Shown piece by piece: positions 32,123 through 41,147 of a DNA stretch of 64,000 nucleotides (position 1 is the first letter of the stretch; the number at the start of each line of letters is the position of its first letter). A program made the position numbers and the translations under genes. Where the stretch lies: the NCBI GenBank assembly GCA_910574915.1, contig CAJTCR010000002.1:110888-174887 (forward strand), in the 5' to 3' direction. The notes under the pieces are model-generated. The model saw only the letters and a program-made list of their open reading frames with translations. It ran no database searches and was not told where the DNA came from. This stretch comes from Eubacteriaceae bacterium (GTDB taxonomy: Bacteria > Bacillota > Clostridia > Lachnospirales > Lachnospiraceae).

Positions 32123-33256
32123 TTATTCCTCTTCATCCTCCGTCCCCTGCACCACATACTGGTCTTCCGACACCCCGGTCGACTGCTCATCCCCAATGCC
32201 TTTCCCGGTATCTGCCTCAATCGCCTGGCTTAATTCCAGTACGGTATTGGACGGCGTATAGTTGTATTCGCCAAACAGATACGCGTGCAGCTCCTTGACA
32301 TTTTTCTCCAGATTGCAAGGCGCTACAATGTATTTTCTCGTCAGGTCAAAGGTATACAGCTCGAACGGAAAGCCGGTTGTGCCTGCCAGCTCGTAGTCAA
32401 GCAGTTGTGCCGCCATTGAAATAAGCTGCATCTCGGTCAGGTCTGTGCTGATATCTTCTAACACCGCATCGATTATCTTGTTGATCGTAAAGATGCTGGA
32501 TGATTTTGTCTTTTCGACAATTTTGGAAAGTACTTCTCTTTGTCTCTGCGCACGGCGGAAATCGTTCGCATCGTGGCGGATGCGGCAGTAAGCCGTCGAC
32601 TGGACACCGTCCAGCGTCTGGACGCCCGGATGGTCGACCATATGCGGCTCCAGCCCGGTGTAGGCTGCGGTTTCTGCAATGTAGATATTGATCTCCTCCA
32701 TCATCTTGCCTTCTTCTACATTGATCTCCAGGCCGCCCAGCAAGTCGATCACCTTGCAGATTGCGTAAAAGTCCACTGCCACATAATCCGCGATGTCCAG
32801 ATCCAGGTTCTGATTTAGCATACGCACCGCCTGTTCCGGCCCGCCGTGGTTATACGCATAGTTTGCTTTCCAGTAATAAGGCTCGGCGCTTGTGCCGACG
32901 TTTAAATACGTGTCACGGTAGACAGATACGACTTTTACTTCTTTCGTATCGTTGTTAATGCTGGCAATCATAATAAGGTCGCTGTTTCCTGAAGTAAACA
33001 CTCCGCTTTTTTCATTGTCAAGCCCAAAAATGGCAATGTTGGTGTAGCCTTTTAATACTTCCTGTGTTGTCAGTCCAAGGTCATCGTTTACCACATCTTC
33101 CGTCTGTATGTTATCGACATGTTCGATCTTTTGGTATTTTGACCAGAGAAACAGCACCGCAAGCAGGACTAACAGCAAAAGTATCTCTATCACAAAGATC
33201 ATGATTTTGTGTTTCTTTCGTTTTTTACCCTTTTTCTTATTCTGATTGTTACCCAA
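32123..33256 (-). CDS. LCP-family (LytR-CpsA-Psr) glycopolymer ligase 1
   Basis: This 377-residue protein has a basic N-terminus (KKKGKKRKKHK), one membrane segment (about 19-42) and an external LCP domain: GLDNEKSGVFTSGNSDLIMIASIN, VSVYRDTYLNV, LLGGLEINVEEG, LDGVQSTAYCRIRHD..DFRRAQRQREVL. LCP enzymes transfer lipid-linked polymers to peptidoglycan. The start is TTG at 33256, after AAGGGAG. It lies 17 bp after a paralogue. Confidence 0.9.
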   Translation of the reverse strand: MGNNQNKKKGKKRKKHKIMIFVIEILLLLVLLAVLFLWSKYQKIEHVDNIQTEDVVNDDLGLTTQEVLKGYTNIAIFGLDNEKSGVFTSGNSDLIMIASINNDTKEVKVVSVYRDTYLNVGTSAEPYYWKANYAYNHGGPEQAVRMLNQNLDLDIADYVAVDFYAICKVIDLLGGLEINVEEGKMMEEINIYIAETAAYTGLEPHMVDHPGVQTLDGVQSTAYCRIRHDANDFRRAQRQREVLSKIVEKTKSSSIFTINKIIDAVLEDISTDLTEMQLISMAAQLLDYELAGTTGFPFELYTFDLTRKYIVAPCNLEKNVKELHAYLFGEYNYTPSNTVLELSQAIEADTGKGIGDEQSTGVSEDQYVVQGTEDEEE

Positions 33257-33273
33257 ATGCAGTACACTCCCTT

Positions 33274-34449
33274 CTACTGTGTAGCTGTATCAGATACGGC
33301 AGTATCCGAATCGGTATCTGTCCCCGTATCGGTATTCTGGCTTCCTTTTGTATAATGGTCTGCTTCTACACCTGTCGTTTCCGCGTCATCCGCCCCTTTT
33401 CCGGTCTCCTGGATGACCGCCTGGCTAAAGCTTGTGACCGTATTGGACGGTGTATAGTTAAAATCATTAAACAGATACTTGTGCAGGTCTGTGACATTGG
33501 TTACAAGGTCGCATGGGATTACGACAGAGCCTTTGCTGCCGCCCAGATTTGCCGTCGTTAAGTGGAACGGGAATCCGGTCGTATCCGCCAGCTCATAGTT
33601 CATAAGCTGGGAGGCAAGTGAGATCATCTCGCCCGCAGTAAAGTTCGTGCTGATATCATCCAGCACAGAATCGATGATTTTGTTGATTGTGAACAAGTCT
33701 GCGTTTTTTGCTTTTTCCACCATCTTGGCGATCACCTCGCGCTGTCTTTGGGCACGCTTAAAGTCGTCGCCTGCCGTGTAGCGGATTCTGCAATAAGAAG
33801 TCGCCTGCACGCCGTCTAACGTATAGGTGCCCGGCTGGGTGATCGAATGCGCCTCATGCCCGGTCACAAGAGCCGTCTCATTAATGTAAAAATCCATCCA
33901 CTTTGCTTCCGCAGCGTCAATCTCGACTTCTACGCCGCCTAAGAGGTCAATCGCCTCCGTCACTGCCTGGAAGTCCACCACGACATAGTCCTGGATATCC
34001 AGGTCAAGGTTGCGGTTTAACATTCTTACGGCTTCTTCTGCGCCGCCTTTGTTGTATGCATAATTTGCCTTGCGGAAATTATTTGTGCTGTCACTGCCCA
34101 CATTCAAAAAGGTATCACGGAATACAGAAACCAGCCGGACTTCTTTTGTATCGTTATTAATGCTCGCAATCATAATCACATCGCTGTTGCCTGCCTCAAA
34201 GCTGCCGTTTGAACGGTTGTCCAGGCCAAACAGCGCAATATTGGTATAGCCTTTTAACACTTCCTGTACAGACTGGTTCATATCTTCATTGATAATATCC
34301 TGCGTCCCGATCATATCCGGCTGGCGGTCCAGCTTCTGATACTTTGACCAGACAAACAGCCCGGCAAGCACGACCAGCAATAGCAGGATTTCGATTGTAA
34401 ATATGATGATTCTGTGTTTCTTCTTTTTTCTTGCTCTTGATGCACCCAT
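33274..34449 (-). CDS. LCP-family glycopolymer ligase 2
   Basis: This 391-residue paralogue of the next gene has the same layout: basic head, one membrane segment (about 14-36), LCP domain with RFDTF-type VSVFRDTFLNV, SYCRIRYTAGDDFKRAQRQREVI. The C-terminal 30 residues are Thr/Asp/Ser rich. The two copies may attach different polymers or different sites; both are the last steps of the locus. Confidence 0.9.
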   Translation of the reverse strand: MGASRARKKKKHRIIIFTIEILLLLVVLAGLFVWSKYQKLDRQPDMIGTQDIINEDMNQSVQEVLKGYTNIALFGLDNRSNGSFEAGNSDVIMIASINNDTKEVRLVSVFRDTFLNVGSDSTNNFRKANYAYNKGGAEEAVRMLNRNLDLDIQDYVVVDFQAVTEAIDLLGGVEVEIDAAEAKWMDFYINETALVTGHEAHSITQPGTYTLDGVQATSYCRIRYTAGDDFKRAQRQREVIAKMVEKAKNADLFTINKIIDSVLDDISTNFTAGEMISLASQLMNYELADTTGFPFHLTTANLGGSKGSVVIPCDLVTNVTDLHKYLFNDFNYTPSNTVTSFSQAVIQETGKGADDAETTGVEADHYTKGSQNTDTGTDTDSDTAVSDTATQ

Positions 34450-34500
34450 TTCCTTTCTTTCCCTTTCTGCATTCGTAGTTTACGTTGCGGCTGTCTGCGT

Positions 34501-35205
34501 TCAGCGCCCGGCTAACCGGAAGATCAACAACAGACGGTTTTTTATCATCACAGGCAGCGTATTCCTGTTAAAATCCGATACTGTCCCATCGTGCCTGCGG
34601 TAATATAACAGCGGTTCCTTTAAAAAGACACAACCGCCTTTATGCTTGTCATTGATGATGCCGATCCACTGGTCATGCATCTGTATATCGTCCGGCACCG
34701 GCAGGATATACGGCAAAAGCTCCCTGCGCAGCGCCATACAGCATCCGATATACTTATTTTTCCAAAGATTGCGCCATACGCCCGCGCCGCATCCGCGATA
34801 TGCAAAAAAGGACGGATAGATCACCTGCTTTCGCTCCGCGTCGGTCACAATACAGTCATGGACAACGACATGGCATTTTGTTTCACGGAATACGGCAAGC
34901 ACACGCTTTACTTTATCCGGCATCCACACATCATCCTGATCGGCAAGAAAAATATAGGCGCCCTTTGTATGTGCAATCGCATTTGCGATATTTTGCTTGA
35001 TCCCTCTGCCCTGCCCGAAGATCAGGCGGATACGCGGATCTTTCTTTTTGTATGCCTCAATGATAGGTATCGTCTGATCCGTCGAGCCGTCGTCCGAAAT
35101 GATCAGTTCATCTTTTTTTCCAAGCTGCTGCAAAACAGAATCCAACTGCTCCTTAAGATATGCTTCTCCATTATATACCGCCATCGCGACCGACACACGA
35201 ACCAT
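34501..35205 (-). CDS. Family 2 glycosyltransferase
   Basis: This 234-residue GT-A enzyme opens VSVAMAVYNGEAYLKEQLDSVLQQ, with DDGSTD and the DxD-like FLADQDDVW. The fold of rhamnosyl and galactosyl transferases with LADQDDVW is common in rhamnan loci. GGGAGGG 6 nt before ATG 35205 sets the start. The stop lies 29 bp before the transferase-start side of the next unit. Confidence 0.88.
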   Translation of the reverse strand: MVRVSVAMAVYNGEAYLKEQLDSVLQQLGKKDELIISDDGSTDQTIPIIEAYKKKDPRIRLIFGQGRGIKQNIANAIAHTKGAYIFLADQDDVWMPDKVKRVLAVFRETKCHVVVHDCIVTDAERKQVIYPSFFAYRGCGAGVWRNLWKNKYIGCCMALRRELLPYILPVPDDIQMHDQWIGIINDKHKGGCVFLKEPLLYYRRHDGTVSDFNRNTLPVMIKNRLLLIFRLAGR

Positions 35206-35234
35206 GACGCACCCTCCCTTTCGTAATTGCTGCA

Positions 35235-36644
35235 TTACTTTGACCCGTCACCGGACAATACTACCTGTATCGTACGGAACAATATTTTTAAATCCAGGCT
35301 CAAAGACCATTCTGAGATATATCGTGTATCCAGCGCAACGACTTTTTCAAAATCGGTAATGTCGTTGCGCCCGCTGACCTGCCACATACCGGTCAGCCCC
35401 GGCTTGATGCCAAGGCGTCCCCGGTGATGGAGCTGGTAATGCTCGACTTCATCGATTGTAGGCGGCCTTGTCCCTACCAGGCTCATCTCGCCCTTTAGTA
35501 CATTCCAAAACTGCGGCAGCTCATCAATCGAATATTTTCGTATAAACCTGCCCACCGGAAAGATTCTGGGATCGTCCGTCATCTTAAACATCAAGCCGTC
35601 CATCTCATTGCTGTCCATCAAGTCCTGCTTGCGCTCCTCCGCATCCAGATACATCGAGCGGAATTTGTAAATACGGAAAATACGCCCGTTTTTGCCTACG
35701 CGCTCCTGGCTGAACAGTACCGGGCCAGGCGACTGCAGCTTGATCACCGGAGCAAACACGAGATAGGCAATCGCGGCAAAGACCAGCCCTACCAGGCTTC
35801 CGCCAATATCCATCACGCGTTTGAAAAACATCTCCGGCGGCGACGCGATATGCATACTCGTCGTCAGCACCATATAGTTGCCGCACTTTTCGAGTACCTT
35901 GTTCGGCATCAGCGCGGTCTGCGGAATCAAGTTAAAGTGGACGGTAATGCCGTACTCAATAAGCTGGTTGGCGAGCGCCTCGCTCGAATCCCTCGTATTG
36001 CCGTTGATAAACACCTCGTCTACAACATGCGTCCTTACATATTCGTAAAAATCGTCTGCGTTTGCCACGACCGGCACGCCCCGTACCGTCTCTCCCTTGC
36101 GCGGCTTGTCCACAATGACAATGCCGCTGATTTCAAAATCCCGGTACGTATCATGCTCAAAATCCCGCACGCATTCCTCCGCATAGCGTTCTACAGTCAG
36201 GATAATCATCACCGCGTTGCTGCGCTTTTTTTTGATCCTGCTGCGCACAAACTGTTTATAGATACAGTGCACAATATATTCATAGATAATCGACATCACC
36301 CAGAACGTAAACAAACTCTCTCTGGAATACACCGCTGACATCTTTGCCGCATACAGATAGACCAGCATACCGACAAAGATCATCGTGCATGTCGCCGCTA
36401 CCTCCTCCAGCTCGGTAAACGCATCGCGTTTTATAATATCCTGGTAGGATTCCTTAAAAAACACGACGCACAGGTTCAGGAGGACGAGTATCATAGCAAG
36501 CCGCAGATATGGGTCGCTGGCATATGGATTCATCCAGCCATGACGCATAATATATCCTGTGATAAATGCTAATTGAAGTATTAAAAGATCCAGAATCGTA
36601 AAGTCCAGATGCTTTGCCCAACCGACGTTGTCTTTCCTATACAT
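35235..36644 (-). CDS. Polyprenyl glycosylphosphotransferase 1 (initiating sugar transferase)
   Basis: This 469-residue protein has four to five N-terminal membrane segments, a CoA-binding-3-like middle (ISGIVIVDKPRKGETVRGVPVVANADDF), one more membrane segment near 285-310 and the bacterial sugar transferase domain (FKRVMDIGGSL, QERVGKNGRIFRIYKFRSM, IDELPQFWNVLKGEMSLVGTRPP, KPGLTGMWQVSGR). It moves a hexose-1-P onto undecaprenyl phosphate to start the glycan. AAAGGAG before ATG. Confidence 0.93.
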   Translation of the reverse strand: MYRKDNVGWAKHLDFTILDLLILQLAFITGYIMRHGWMNPYASDPYLRLAMILVLLNLCVVFFKESYQDIIKRDAFTELEEVAATCTMIFVGMLVYLYAAKMSAVYSRESLFTFWVMSIIYEYIVHCIYKQFVRSRIKKKRSNAVMIILTVERYAEECVRDFEHDTYRDFEISGIVIVDKPRKGETVRGVPVVANADDFYEYVRTHVVDEVFINGNTRDSSEALANQLIEYGITVHFNLIPQTALMPNKVLEKCGNYMVLTTSMHIASPPEMFFKRVMDIGGSLVGLVFAAIAYLVFAPVIKLQSPGPVLFSQERVGKNGRIFRIYKFRSMYLDAEERKQDLMDSNEMDGLMFKMTDDPRIFPVGRFIRKYSIDELPQFWNVLKGEMSLVGTRPPTIDEVEHYQLHHRGRLGIKPGLTGMWQVSGRNDITDFEKVVALDTRYISEWSLSLDLKILFRTIQVVLSGDGSK

Positions 36645-36849
36645 TTTGCTCCTTTAGATTTCTTAGGTGGATATACAGCCAACTGTCTGAGTAATCCTCC
36701 CGCTCCTTTAATGTCATTGTGCTGTATTTATCATATGTAAGTTTGACCTGAAACATTTCCTGTTCTCCGCATTTGTAACATTCCACATTTTTCCTGCGGG
36801 ATACCGTCCGCATCCAGCCGCATTTCGGACAAATATATACTTTGATCAT
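36637..36849 (-). CDS. Small zinc-ribbon protein
   Basis: The 70-residue protein has two CxxC knuckles (CPKCGW at 8-13 and CYKCGE near 29-34), so it probably binds one zinc. It overlaps the genes on both sides by a few bases (8 bp downstream, 4 bp upstream), which points to tight co-translation inside the polysaccharide operon. The family is not recognised and the function is unknown. Confidence 0.75.
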   Translation of the reverse strand: MIKVYICPKCGWMRTVSRRKNVECYKCGEQEMFQVKLTYDKYSTMTLKEREDYSDSWLYIHLRNLKEQNV

Positions 36850-37685
36850 CCGCCTAAATCCTTTCTTTCCCCATCATTATTTTTGGCCGTCTTCACTCTG
36901 TATAACGTATAATCTTCACTCTGCGTTACCGGCATTATGGAAATCTGCGACAGATAGCTGTCCATATCAAATTCCGTACGGATTACAAGATAATCCACGC
37001 CGTTTTTATCCAAACTGCGCCGCAGCGCCTGTTGATTCATTTTTAATCCTTCGTTGACTGCTGCGATCATGTGCTGCTGGTGCACATATTTTTTAAAATC
37101 ATAACCATGTTTTGCCTGATACAAATACGCATTTCTGGAAATCGCCCATAAAATACGCGGCTCATACGTGCGCATCTGGTATTCCAGATAAATATCAAAC
37201 GCCGCCCGCGGAAGCTCCTGTTGGCTACTGCCGTCTGTTTCCTGCCAGTCTTTTAACATCGCGTCCGCGATTGGCATTACATTTTGGTCAAGCCCATACA
37301 TATTTTTAGGCAGGTTAAAGTTGGCACGGTTTAAAAAAAACAAATTCGCCCCAAAACCCAGGCACACCGCAAAAGCAAGCGCGCCCAGCACCAACCGATT
37401 CCTTCTGCCGTCAAAAAATGCTTCCGTTAATTCGTATGCGATCAAAAATAAGACCGGAAGCATCCAAAAAAAACGGTAATACGTTGCAGCGTTGGTTATT
37501 TTGCCTACAATCTGGTAAGCAGCTTCATTAAATACAAACACAACCGACAAAGCCGCTGCTGCAAGCGCCTTTTTTCCTGTACTCCCCCCCTGCTTTTTCT
37601 CTTTCCAGTATAAGAGCACCAGACAGACTGCAAATGCCGCCAAATACAGCGAATCTCCCTGATACTGCCTCAGAACGCCTGCCAT
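36846..37685 (-). CDS. Membrane protein of unknown function
   Basis: The 279-residue protein has about four hydrophobic segments in the first 135 residues, followed by a soluble C-terminal domain of about 145 residues (PRAAFDIYLEYQMRTYEPRILWAISRNAYLY..., VDYLVIRTEFD). GGAGG 8 nt before ATG 37685, so it is translated on its own although it starts only 3 bp after the preceding membrane gene. The two might have arisen from one longer gene. Possibly the extracytoplasmic half of a glycan-modifying membrane enzyme (inference). Confidence 0.65.
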   Translation of the reverse strand: MAGVLRQYQGDSLYLAAFAVCLVLLYWKEKKQGGSTGKKALAAAALSVVFVFNEAAYQIVGKITNAATYYRFFWMLPVLFLIAYELTEAFFDGRRNRLVLGALAFAVCLGFGANLFFLNRANFNLPKNMYGLDQNVMPIADAMLKDWQETDGSSQQELPRAAFDIYLEYQMRTYEPRILWAISRNAYLYQAKHGYDFKKYVHQQHMIAAVNEGLKMNQQALRRSLDKNGVDYLVIRTEFDMDSYLSQISIMPVTQSEDYTLYRVKTAKNNDGERKDLGG

Positions 37686-37688
37686 ATC

Positions 37689-38759
37689 CTATACCTCCAC
37701 GACCAGCCATCCTCTGGTAAACGCTAAATATACCACCAAATAGCATACATTTGGCATCATACATACGATGCCTTTCAAAACCAGCGCACCGTCCCACTGC
37801 CGTTCCACGAAAAGCTGCGCCAGCAGCATAATGCCAATCAGCGCCGGAACGAGCACGAGCGAGGACATCGAGACAGCAACGCTCGCAAACGCCACTAAAA
37901 ACAGCTCTGCCCAATTCTGTATCGCCCTGCTGTTTTTCCACAGGCGGTACAAAAGGTAGCCTGTCATCGGCAGGACGACGTTGGCACAATACGCCTTCGC
38001 TTCATAGTTGCGCAGCAGCAAAAACTGTGCCGCCGTATCGTAAACATCCCAAAAGATCGTAAGCACTATCGTAATGGTAACGAGCACTGCCGTCTTTTTC
38101 AGATCCTGGTGAAACACTTCCATTGCAAAGCTGTATACAACTGCATTTGTCAGCAGCACGCATAAGATGCCTGCCACATATTTTTGCAGCACCAGCGCCG
38201 AGATACCTGTGATCTGGCTGATCCACGCTGTATTCATATAAAAAGAAGACAGTGCGTACCGCAGCTCTAAGTGGCTGCGCATAAGCCCGCTGCTGCCGTC
38301 ATATACATACATCGTATCCGTAGCTACCGACGTCGTCATATTTCCGATATAATAGGCAAAATCCCACCCAATATTACGCTGCATCAGCACGGCGGTCGCA
38401 CATTCGCAAAATACAGCCGCCGCCATCAGAGCAGCCAGCAGGCGCGCCCCGTTAGACATTGTCCGTCCGCCAGTTTCTGCCCTTGTCTGCCCTTTGTCTT
38501 TTTTTATAATCACCAGCGCAGCCACAAGTCCCGCCGCCAAAACCGCCATCCAGACAGCGCCAAGCACATGCAGCTTTTGTTTTGTCAGGATCAAAGCTTC
38601 CGCCACGATCTGGAAAGCTGCAAAATACAGAAAAAATCCAATGCAAAGCCTCTCCGGTACGGTCGGGCAAAAGCGGCATTTCACACAAAACGCCCTGCCA
38701 AGCAGACTGTAGATGCATATGCTAAGCACCAGGATACCGATACTGAAAACTACCTGCAT
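37689..38759 (-). CDS. DUF6077-like multi-pass membrane protein
   Basis: This 356-residue protein has about nine predicted membrane helices. An extracytoplasmic loop carries RNIGWDFAYYIGNMTTSVATDTMYVYDG, which resembles DUF6077 membrane proteins of clostridial polysaccharide loci (GT-C-like arrangement). AAGGGAG before ATG. It lies between the ABC exporter and the zinc-ribbon gene. A sugar-transfer role is guessed from context only. Confidence 0.65.
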   Translation of the reverse strand: MQVVFSIGILVLSICIYSLLGRAFCVKCRFCPTVPERLCIGFFLYFAAFQIVAEALILTKQKLHVLGAVWMAVLAAGLVAALVIIKKDKGQTRAETGGRTMSNGARLLAALMAAAVFCECATAVLMQRNIGWDFAYYIGNMTTSVATDTMYVYDGSSGLMRSHLELRYALSSFYMNTAWISQITGISALVLQKYVAGILCVLLTNAVVYSFAMEVFHQDLKKTAVLVTITIVLTIFWDVYDTAAQFLLLRNYEAKAYCANVVLPMTGYLLYRLWKNSRAIQNWAELFLVAFASVAVSMSSLVLVPALIGIMLLAQLFVERQWDGALVLKGIVCMMPNVCYLVVYLAFTRGWLVVEV

Positions 38760-38782
38760 GTCACTCTCCCTTCTTGTTTTTA

Positions 38783-39520
38783 CTACGACATATAATCATT
38801 ATACAATGGCAGCACCTCCCCTGTACTCCCCTGCATTTTTATCTTCCCTTCGTGCAGCCACAAAATCGTGTCGCACAGTTTTTCAAGTGTCTCCGTACTG
38901 TGTGATACGATAATCACCGTCCGCTCTTCATTCGTAATTAATTCTTTCATCTTTGCGTAGCTTTTTTTCTTAAAGCGCACGTCCCCAACGCTTAACACCT
39001 CGTCGATCAGCATAATTTCTGTCTCCAAGATCGCCGTAATCGAAAACGCCAGCTTCGAATACATGCCGCTTGAATACGTACGCACCGGCTTGTCGATAAA
39101 GCTCTCAAGCTCGGAAAACTCTATAATTTCATCCAGCTTGGCATATACCTGCTCTTCGCTGAACCCTAACAGCATCCCGCTTAAAAAAATATTCTCTCTC
39201 CCTGTCAGCTTCTTTTGAAAGCCTACGCCGATCGACAGCAGCGACACTGTATGCCCATGCAGGTCGATCGTTCCCTCGTCCGCGGCAAAGATCCCCGCGA
39301 TGGCACGCAGCATCGTAGATTTTCCGCTGCCGTTTTTGCCGACGATCCCCATAATCTCGCCTTTTGGAACCTGAAAGGAAATCCCCTTTACCGCCTCAAA
39401 CACATCGACCTGGGATTTTTTCAGGCTGAACAGGCTGTTTTTTATCGAAATACGATTTAAGCATTTATACCGGATTTTCAGATCCGACACTTCAATGGCA
39501 AATTCTTTTGCTGGCTCCAT
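38783..39520 (-). CDS. Polysaccharide ABC transporter ATP-binding protein
   Basis: This 245-residue ATPase belongs to the Wzt/TagH type: Walker A GIVGKNGSGKST, Q-loop GVGFQKKLTGRENIFLSG, signature TYSSGMYSKLAF, Walker B IMLIDEVLSVGD, H-loop VSHS. It has no C-terminal carbohydrate-binding extension, unlike E. coli O9a Wzt. With the permease 22 bp upstream it exports the finished lipid-linked glycan. Confidence 0.95.
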   Translation of the reverse strand: MEPAKEFAIEVSDLKIRYKCLNRISIKNSLFSLKKSQVDVFEAVKGISFQVPKGEIMGIVGKNGSGKSTMLRAIAGIFAADEGTIDLHGHTVSLLSIGVGFQKKLTGRENIFLSGMLLGFSEEQVYAKLDEIIEFSELESFIDKPVRTYSSGMYSKLAFSITAILETEIMLIDEVLSVGDVRFKKKSYAKMKELITNEERTVIIVSHSTETLEKLCDTILWLHEGKIKMQGSTGEVLPLYNDYMS

Positions 39521-39542
39521 ACCGTCCTCCCATTGCTGTTTT

Positions 39543-40340
39543 CTACATTACCTTGACATAGCTGTTTTCATGCCGGTAAATATTGCGCACGCCGATCACG
39601 GACAATGCCGCTCCGATCAAAAACCATACAAGCACCGCGCCCCACTCCGGCATCGTCTGATAGATCAGCACCCGGCGCATAGAATCTACAAGCAGCGCCA
39701 TCGGGTTGCATTTTAACAGCAGGCTGCTGTACGGGTACGGCACCCGGTTGCTGATCGAATAAAAGATGCCGGTCAGGTAAAACAGCAGCTTTAACACGAC
39801 CGTCACGACGTTGGCAAGGTCTTCCACATAGACCCCAAAATGCAGCAGGATACTGCTGAATGCAAAGGTCACAACAAGCAATACGATAAACAACGGTATT
39901 AAAAATACAACCTTCCAGTCTACCGGCACACGGTATCCAATCATCATAATGATCACGAGCGAAAACGCAATCGTCATTTTAAAGCCGTTAGAGCAGATCT
40001 TTACAAAGATCAGTATAAACTTTGGTATATATACTTTGGATACAATCGGTTTGTTCGCGGCAACCAGTTTTACGCTCTGCCGCAGGCAGGCGGAAAAAAA
40101 GTTCCAACTGTTATAGCCGATAAAAATAAATACCGGCAGGTACGGTTCGCCTTTTTGAAAGACAATAACCGCAACAAACGAATAGACGACCATAAACAGC
40201 AGCGGGTCTAAGATCCACCACATCCAGCTTAAATGAGAATTTGCCACTTCTGATTTCAATTCGGATTTTGCCGCATATATCGTATATTTTCGGTATTTTT
40301 TGATGTCACTGATCAATCGGTTCAACTTCTCACTCCTCAT
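39543..40340 (-). CDS. Polysaccharide ABC transporter permease
   Basis: This 265-residue ABC-2 type permease has six membrane segments (LSWMWWILDPLLFMVVYSFVAVIVF is the first; the stretch LFYLTGIFYSISNRVP precedes the conserved NPMALLVDSMRRVL). The start ATG 40340 overlaps the stop of the upstream gene as ATGA. An apparent frame to 40475 is only an extension through that gene. Confidence 0.93.
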   Translation of the reverse strand: MRSEKLNRLISDIKKYRKYTIYAAKSELKSEVANSHLSWMWWILDPLLFMVVYSFVAVIVFQKGEPYLPVFIFIGYNSWNFFSACLRQSVKLVAANKPIVSKVYIPKFILIFVKICSNGFKMTIAFSLVIIMMIGYRVPVDWKVVFLIPLFIVLLVVTFAFSSILLHFGVYVEDLANVVTVVLKLLFYLTGIFYSISNRVPYPYSSLLLKCNPMALLVDSMRRVLIYQTMPEWGAVLVWFLIGAALSVIGVRNIYRHENSYVKVM

Positions 40341-41131
40341 TTCTGCCTGCCGCCGGACGATCCGAAATATTTCCATACTCCGTGCAGCGTGTAAAAAACC
40401 ATATAATAAAATGCCTGTATCCGCCCATATCCCAGATATCGGTAAGAGCCATACTGCATGATGGCAGACTTCCATTTATTCCTCGACTTGCCACCGGCAC
40501 TTAGCCTGCATTTGAGCGCAGGTACGTCCACGCCTGCCGCCGCCCCATATTTTTTCAGTATCCGAAGCCATAAAATATAATCCTCGTGGTACTTATCACA
40601 GGTAAACCAAAACTCCCTCGCCACATCTGTGCGCAGCAAGACCGAACCGCACGGGATCACATTTGTGCGCAGCAGCATTTCATACGTAATGCGCTCCGGT
40701 ACGCCGATGGCCCGTCCCTGCGGCGTACCGTCAGGATGCATCAGCTCTCTGCCCGTACAGACAAGCACCGCTTCTGTGCGTGCCATACGTTCCATTTGCA
40801 GCCTGAGCTTGTCCTCTTCCCACCAGTCGTCCGCATCTAAAAAGGCAACGTACGCACCGCGTGCCAGCCGGATGCCCAGGTTGCGCGCCGCCGCGACTCC
40901 GCGGTTTTTGCGCTGGCACACATAGCGAATGCGCGGATCAGCAGCATACGCCCTGACAGCTTCCATCGTGCCGTCGGTCGAGCAGTCGTCGATAACCAAC
41001 AGCTCCCATGCCTGTTCGCACGTCTGGTTTTGTACGGAGGCAATCGCCTGCCCGATATACTGTTTTGCCTGGTATGCCGGCATAATCACAGAGATCACCG
41101 GCTGCTTAGATTCTTTTTTCATCGTTTCCAT
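40337..41131 (-). CDS. Family 2 glycosyltransferase
   Basis: This 264-residue GT-A enzyme has ISVIMPAYQAKQYIGQAIASVQNQ, DDCSTDGT, NRGVAAARNLGIRLARGAYVAFLDADDWW (DxD) and DYILWLRILKK, the teichuronic acid/capsule type TuaG group. It is translationally coupled to the ABC permease. Confidence 0.92.
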   Translation of the reverse strand: METMKKESKQPVISVIMPAYQAKQYIGQAIASVQNQTCEQAWELLVIDDCSTDGTMEAVRAYAADPRIRYVCQRKNRGVAAARNLGIRLARGAYVAFLDADDWWEEDKLRLQMERMARTEAVLVCTGRELMHPDGTPQGRAIGVPERITYEMLLRTNVIPCGSVLLRTDVAREFWFTCDKYHEDYILWLRILKKYGAAAGVDVPALKCRLSAGGKSRNKWKSAIMQYGSYRYLGYGRIQAFYYMVFYTLHGVWKYFGSSGGRQK

Positions 41132-41147
41132 TCCATTTTCATCCTGC

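Noticed and set aside
37528..37989. Minus-strand frame bridging the two membrane genes as evidence of a frameshift
   Set aside because: Its sequence is not hydrophobic and matches nothing; both genes have own ribosome sites.
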